From positions 992,001-1,056,000 of the forward strand of contig NZ_CP022600.1 of the NCBI RefSeq assembly GCF_002952215.1: a stretch of 64,000 nucleotides of DNA, written 5' to 3'. Every line of letters begins with the position of its first letter. Within the stretch, counting starts at the first letter, position 1. Both the position numbers and the translations under genes were made by a program. The notes beneath the pieces were generated by a model. That model was given only the letters and a program-made list of their open reading frames with translations. It did no database searches and was not told where the DNA came from. Source of the stretch: Porphyrobacter sp. HT-58-2 (GTDB lineage: Bacteria; Pseudomonadota; Alphaproteobacteria; Sphingomonadales; Sphingomonadaceae). Positions 61,328 through 64,000 of the stretch are shown here, piece after piece.

Positions 61328-63376
61328 ATGAAAATGCTGCTGCGCCTGTCCACTTGTTCGCTTGCTCTCGCTCTGGCTGTTCCGCTGGCCGCGCAGGACG
61401 AGGCAGCGCAGGATAGCCCGCCCGTGACGGTCGACAGTGAACCGCGCCCGGAGATCATCGTGACCGGGCGCGGGCTGGATCCGGCGCTCTCGACCGGGAT
61501 TTATGCCACAACCACGCTTGAGCGTGAGGTGATCACCGCCAGCCCTTCGGGCCGGATCGAGGACGTGCTGCGGGGTGTCGCAGGCTTCCAGCAGTTCCGC
61601 CGTTCGGACAGCCGCTCGTCGAACCCCAGCGCGCAAGGGGTGACGTTGCGCGCGCTGGGCGGCAATGCCACGAGCCGCGCGCTGGTGCTGCTGGACGGGG
61701 TGCCGCTCGCCGATCCGTTCTTCGGCTATATTCCGCTTTCGGCCATTGCCCCCGAAACGCTCGGCACGATCCGCGTGACGCGCGGCGGCGGATCGGGGCC
61801 GTTCGGCGCAGGCGCGCTGGCCGGGACGATCGACATGGAGAGCGCCGAGCCGGGCGCAGTCAATCCGCTGCTTGCCAGCGCCGCAATCAACGACCGTGCG
61901 GAAAGCGAGCTTTCGGGCGTCCTCACCCAGCGATTGGGGCGCGGCTTTGCTGTGGCAAGCGGGCGCTGGGATCGCGGGCAGGGGTTCTTCACTACGCCCG
62001 CTGATCAGCGTGTCCCCGCCAGTGCCCGCGCGGCTTTCGATAGCTGGAACGTGGCGCTTCGCGCTGTCGCGCCGCTGACTGACGAGGTCGAAGTGCAGGC
62101 CCGTGTCGCGGCCTTCCGCGACAATCGCACGCTGCGTTTCGAAGGCGCGGATTCCTTCAGCCAGGGCGAGGAAGCCTCGATCCGCTTCGTCGGGCGCGGG
62201 GCGTGGCAGTTCGATGCGCTGGCCTATGTGCAGGCCCGCGATTTCGGGAATGTCGTGATTTCCTCGACCCGGTTCACCCCGACCCTCGATCAGCGCCGCA
62301 CGCCCTCGACCGGGATCGGCGGCAAGTTCGAACTGCGCCCGCCGCTGCTCGAAGGCCACGACATCCGCATCGGCGCCGATTACCGCCGCGCCGAGGGGGA
62401 GCTTCAGGAAGAAGCGATCAGCGCTTTCACCGGGGCGATCACCGAACGCCGCCGCGCAGGCGGGGCGACCGAGAACCTCGGCATCTTCCTTGAGGACGAC
62501 TGGCAGATCGGCCCGCTGACCCTCAATGGCGGATTGCGGGCCGACCGCACCAGCATCACCGATGGCTTTTTCCGCGCGGTCACCGCCAACGGCCTGCCGG
62601 TGAACACGATCGCAGCGGCTGACCGTTCGGACTGGTCGCTGAGCTGGCGGGCGGGCGCGCTGTTCTATGCCACACGGCGGCTCGATATCCGTGCAGCGGC
62701 CTATACCGGGCTGCGCTTGCCGACTCTCAATGAGCTGTACCGTCCCTTCGTGGTCTTTCCGGTGGTGACGCAGGCCAACGCCGATCTCGTCAATGAGCGG
62801 CTGGAGGGCTTCGAGATCGGGTTCGACTGGCAACCGGTCAATGAACTGGTGTTTTCGGTCACGGCCTTCGACAACAAGGTGGAAAACGCCATCGCCAATG
62901 TCACCATTGGCCCCAATCTGCGGCGCCGCGAAAATCTGCCCGCGATTGCAGCGCAGGGAATCGAGGCGAGCGTGGCGGCGAAGGTCGGACGCGTCAGCTT
63001 TGAAGGCGCGATTGCCTGGACCGATGCCGAAGTGCGGGGCGAGGGCGCCTCGCTCAATCTTGACGGCAATCGTCCGGCGCAGACACCGGAGTTTGCCGCG
63101 ACGATGACGCTGGGCTGGGAGCCTGCCCCCGGCTGGCGGGTGGCCGGCACCTTGCGCCATGTCTCGACCCAGTTCGAAGATGATCGCGAGACCGACCGGC
63201 TGGCTCCGGCCACCACCCTCGACGCCTTTGTCGCCGCGCCGCTCTATGGCCCGCTTTCACTGATCCTGCGCGGCGAAAACCTCACGGATGAGGCGATCAT
63301 CACCCGCAATCAGGGCGGGTCGATCGATCTGGGCGTGCCGCGCACCGTCTGGCTGGGTGTGCGCTACGGTTTCTAG
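61328..63376 (+). CDS. TonB-dependent receptor, BtuB/PqqU-like, in the PQQ island
   Basis: 682 residues from the ATG at 61328 (GTG at 61325 also possible). Signal peptide, then a plug with the short box SSNPSAQGVTLRALGGNATSRALVLLDGVPLADPFFGYIPL and VTRGGGSGPFGAGALAGTIDM, as in the BtuB/YncD branch, and a barrel ending LGVRYGF. YncD (PqqU) imports PQQ in Escherichia coli. In a PQQ island without biosynthetic genes in view, PQQ uptake is a reasonable but untested guess. The gene overlaps the last bases of the convergent amidohydrolase. Confidence 0.86.
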   Translation: MKMLLRLSTCSLALALAVPLAAQDEAAQDSPPVTVDSEPRPEIIVTGRGLDPALSTGIYATTTLEREVITASPSGRIEDVLRGVAGFQQFRRSDSRSSNPSAQGVTLRALGGNATSRALVLLDGVPLADPFFGYIPLSAIAPETLGTIRVTRGGGSGPFGAGALAGTIDMESAEPGAVNPLLASAAINDRAESELSGVLTQRLGRGFAVASGRWDRGQGFFTTPADQRVPASARAAFDSWNVALRAVAPLTDEVEVQARVAAFRDNRTLRFEGADSFSQGEEASIRFVGRGAWQFDALAYVQARDFGNVVISSTRFTPTLDQRRTPSTGIGGKFELRPPLLEGHDIRIGADYRRAEGELQEEAISAFTGAITERRRAGGATENLGIFLEDDWQIGPLTLNGGLRADRTSITDGFFRAVTANGLPVNTIAAADRSDWSLSWRAGALFYATRRLDIRAAAYTGLRLPTLNELYRPFVVFPVVTQANADLVNERLEGFEIGFDWQPVNELVFSVTAFDNKVENAIANVTIGPNLRRRENLPAIAAQGIEASVAAKVGRVSFEGAIAWTDAEVRGEGASLNLDGNRPAQTPEFAATMTLGWEPAPGWRVAGTLRHVSTQFEDDRETDRLAPATTLDAFVAAPLYGPLSLILRGENLTDEAIITRNQGGSIDLGVPRTVWLGVRYGF

Positions 63377-64000
63377 GCGGCCGCCCGGTAGCCTGCGCCG
63401 CGCACCAACTGGCCGGGCCGTGCGCCGGTTGCCTCGTCGAAGCGGCGGATCATTGCGCCCGCCACGAAGGTCGCCTCATAGCCGGTGGCGCGCTGGTGCA
63501 ACCGGCGTCCGCCTGCGGGCAGATCGCGCACGACTTCGGGCAGGTGGAGCGTCAGGCCGTCGAGATCGATCACGTTGCAATCGGCCCGGCCGCCCACCTT
63601 CAGTGTCCCGCGGTCATCAAGGCCCACGGCCCGCGCAGCCTTCTGGCCCAGCATATGCACTGCTTCGGCGAGGCCCAGTTGCAGCGACCCGTCGCCCTTG
63701 ACGAACTGGGTCAGCAGATAGGTCGAATAGCTCGCATCGCAGATTGCCCCGTAATGCGCCCCGCCATCGCCGAGGCCGGGGACGCAATGCGGGTGGCGGA
63801 GCATTTCGTGCGCGCTTTCGAGCGATGCGTTTTCGTAGTTGCCGAGCGCGGCGAGGAACAGCCCGCGCCCCTCGGTTTCCAGCAGCCGGTCATAGGCAAC
63901 TTCCTGCGGCGTGCAGCCGCGTGCGGCGGCTTGCCCTGCCATGCTCATGTGCGCTGGCGGGGCATAATCGGGCGGGTTGTCCAATGGGAACAGCCAGCGC
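63373..64000 (-). CDS. Amidohydrolase, N-acyl-D-amino-acid deacylase-like (5' partial)
   Basis: The gene enters from the right edge; about 208 residues are visible. The sequence RWLFPLDNPPDYAPPAHMSMAGQAAARGCTPQEVAYDRLLETEGRGLFL and MLRHPHCVPGLGDGGAHYGAICDASYSTYLLTQFV contains the metal-binding Asp in GLGDGGAHYG of the D-aminoacylase branch, followed by the usual C-terminal sandwich (GTLKVGGRADCNVIDLDGL). The N-terminal metal site (HxH) lies outside the window. Confidence 0.85.
   Translation of the reverse strand, partial: RWLFPLDNPPDYAPPAHMSMAGQAAARGCTPQEVAYDRLLETEGRGLFLAALGNYENASLESAHEMLRHPHCVPGLGDGGAHYGAICDASYSTYLLTQFVKGDGSLQLGLAEAVHMLGQKAARAVGLDDRGTLKVGGRADCNVIDLDGLTLHLPEVVRDLPAGGRRLHQRATGYEATFVAGAMIRRFDEATGARPGQLVRGAGYRAAA

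Noticed and set aside
61265..63160. Minus-strand 631-residue frame opposite the last TonB receptor
   Set aside because: Antisense shadow of a receptor with clear plug and barrel motifs.

Overview
The window is GC-rich and densely coded. It looks like the chromosome of an alphaproteobacterium of the Sphingomonadales, most likely Erythrobacteraceae. The reasons are a PhyR-NepR-EcfG general stress response locus, many TonB-dependent receptors, a class I PHA synthase with a Lys/Ala-rich phasin, CCA-encoded tRNAs and the short stem-loop repeats common in that order. No rRNA, insertion sequence, CRISPR array or prophage is visible.

Layout. 1-3.6 kb: glucuronide-use genes (3' end of beta-glucuronidase, GPH symporter, exported enolase-superfamily enzyme, convergent GntR regulator). 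3.6-5.1 kb: a decayed stretch with a 5'-truncated Amj flippase remnant, a RES-domain toxin remnant and a pair of degenerate repeats. 5.1-11.4 kb: helical-repeat exported protein, tricorn-like protease, LOG-family protein, ThiD and a parS-like palindrome. 11.5-18.2 kb: a minus-strand operon of siderophore-type TonB receptor, ABC ATPase, two ABC-2 permeases and a periplasmic zinc hydrolase. 18.3-22 kb: DUF1272, glmM, a DAACS symporter and sodB. 22-26 kb: the general stress response locus (ecfG, nepR, an HWE kinase, phyR) plus a candidate small RNA transcribed divergently from phyR. 26-42.4 kb: lipid and envelope genes (desaturase, lptFG), clpS, PHA genes (phaC, phasin), alaC, a small-gene cassette with JAB and winged-helix proteins, an enoyl-CoA hydratase, an AT-rich orphan exported protein, a thioesterase and two tRNAs.

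42.5-63.4 kb is the most coherent region: about 21 kb for PQQ-dependent alcohol oxidation. It holds an ExaC-type aldehyde dehydrogenase with a DUF779 partner, a FIST sensor with a hybrid kinase (NosP-NahK/ErcS'-like), a NarL-family response regulator, and a quinoprotein alcohol dehydrogenase whose active site has the Asp-x-Asp pair typical of lanthanide-dependent enzymes. Around it lie the accessory families that travel with such enzymes: substrate-binding-like protein, c-type cytochromes, beta-propeller, CXXCW protein, SoxYZ-like carrier, zinc metallohydrolase, cytochrome b561, a porin and two TonB receptors. Six upstream regions in this island share an 18-bp operator-like element (ATTGnAC-N4-GTnCAAT, right half best conserved), which defines a candidate regulon for the local regulator. 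Two adjacent genes of the island (metallohydrolase and porin) each carry a single frameshift.

The window ends inside an amidohydrolase related to N-acyl-D-amino-acid deacylases.
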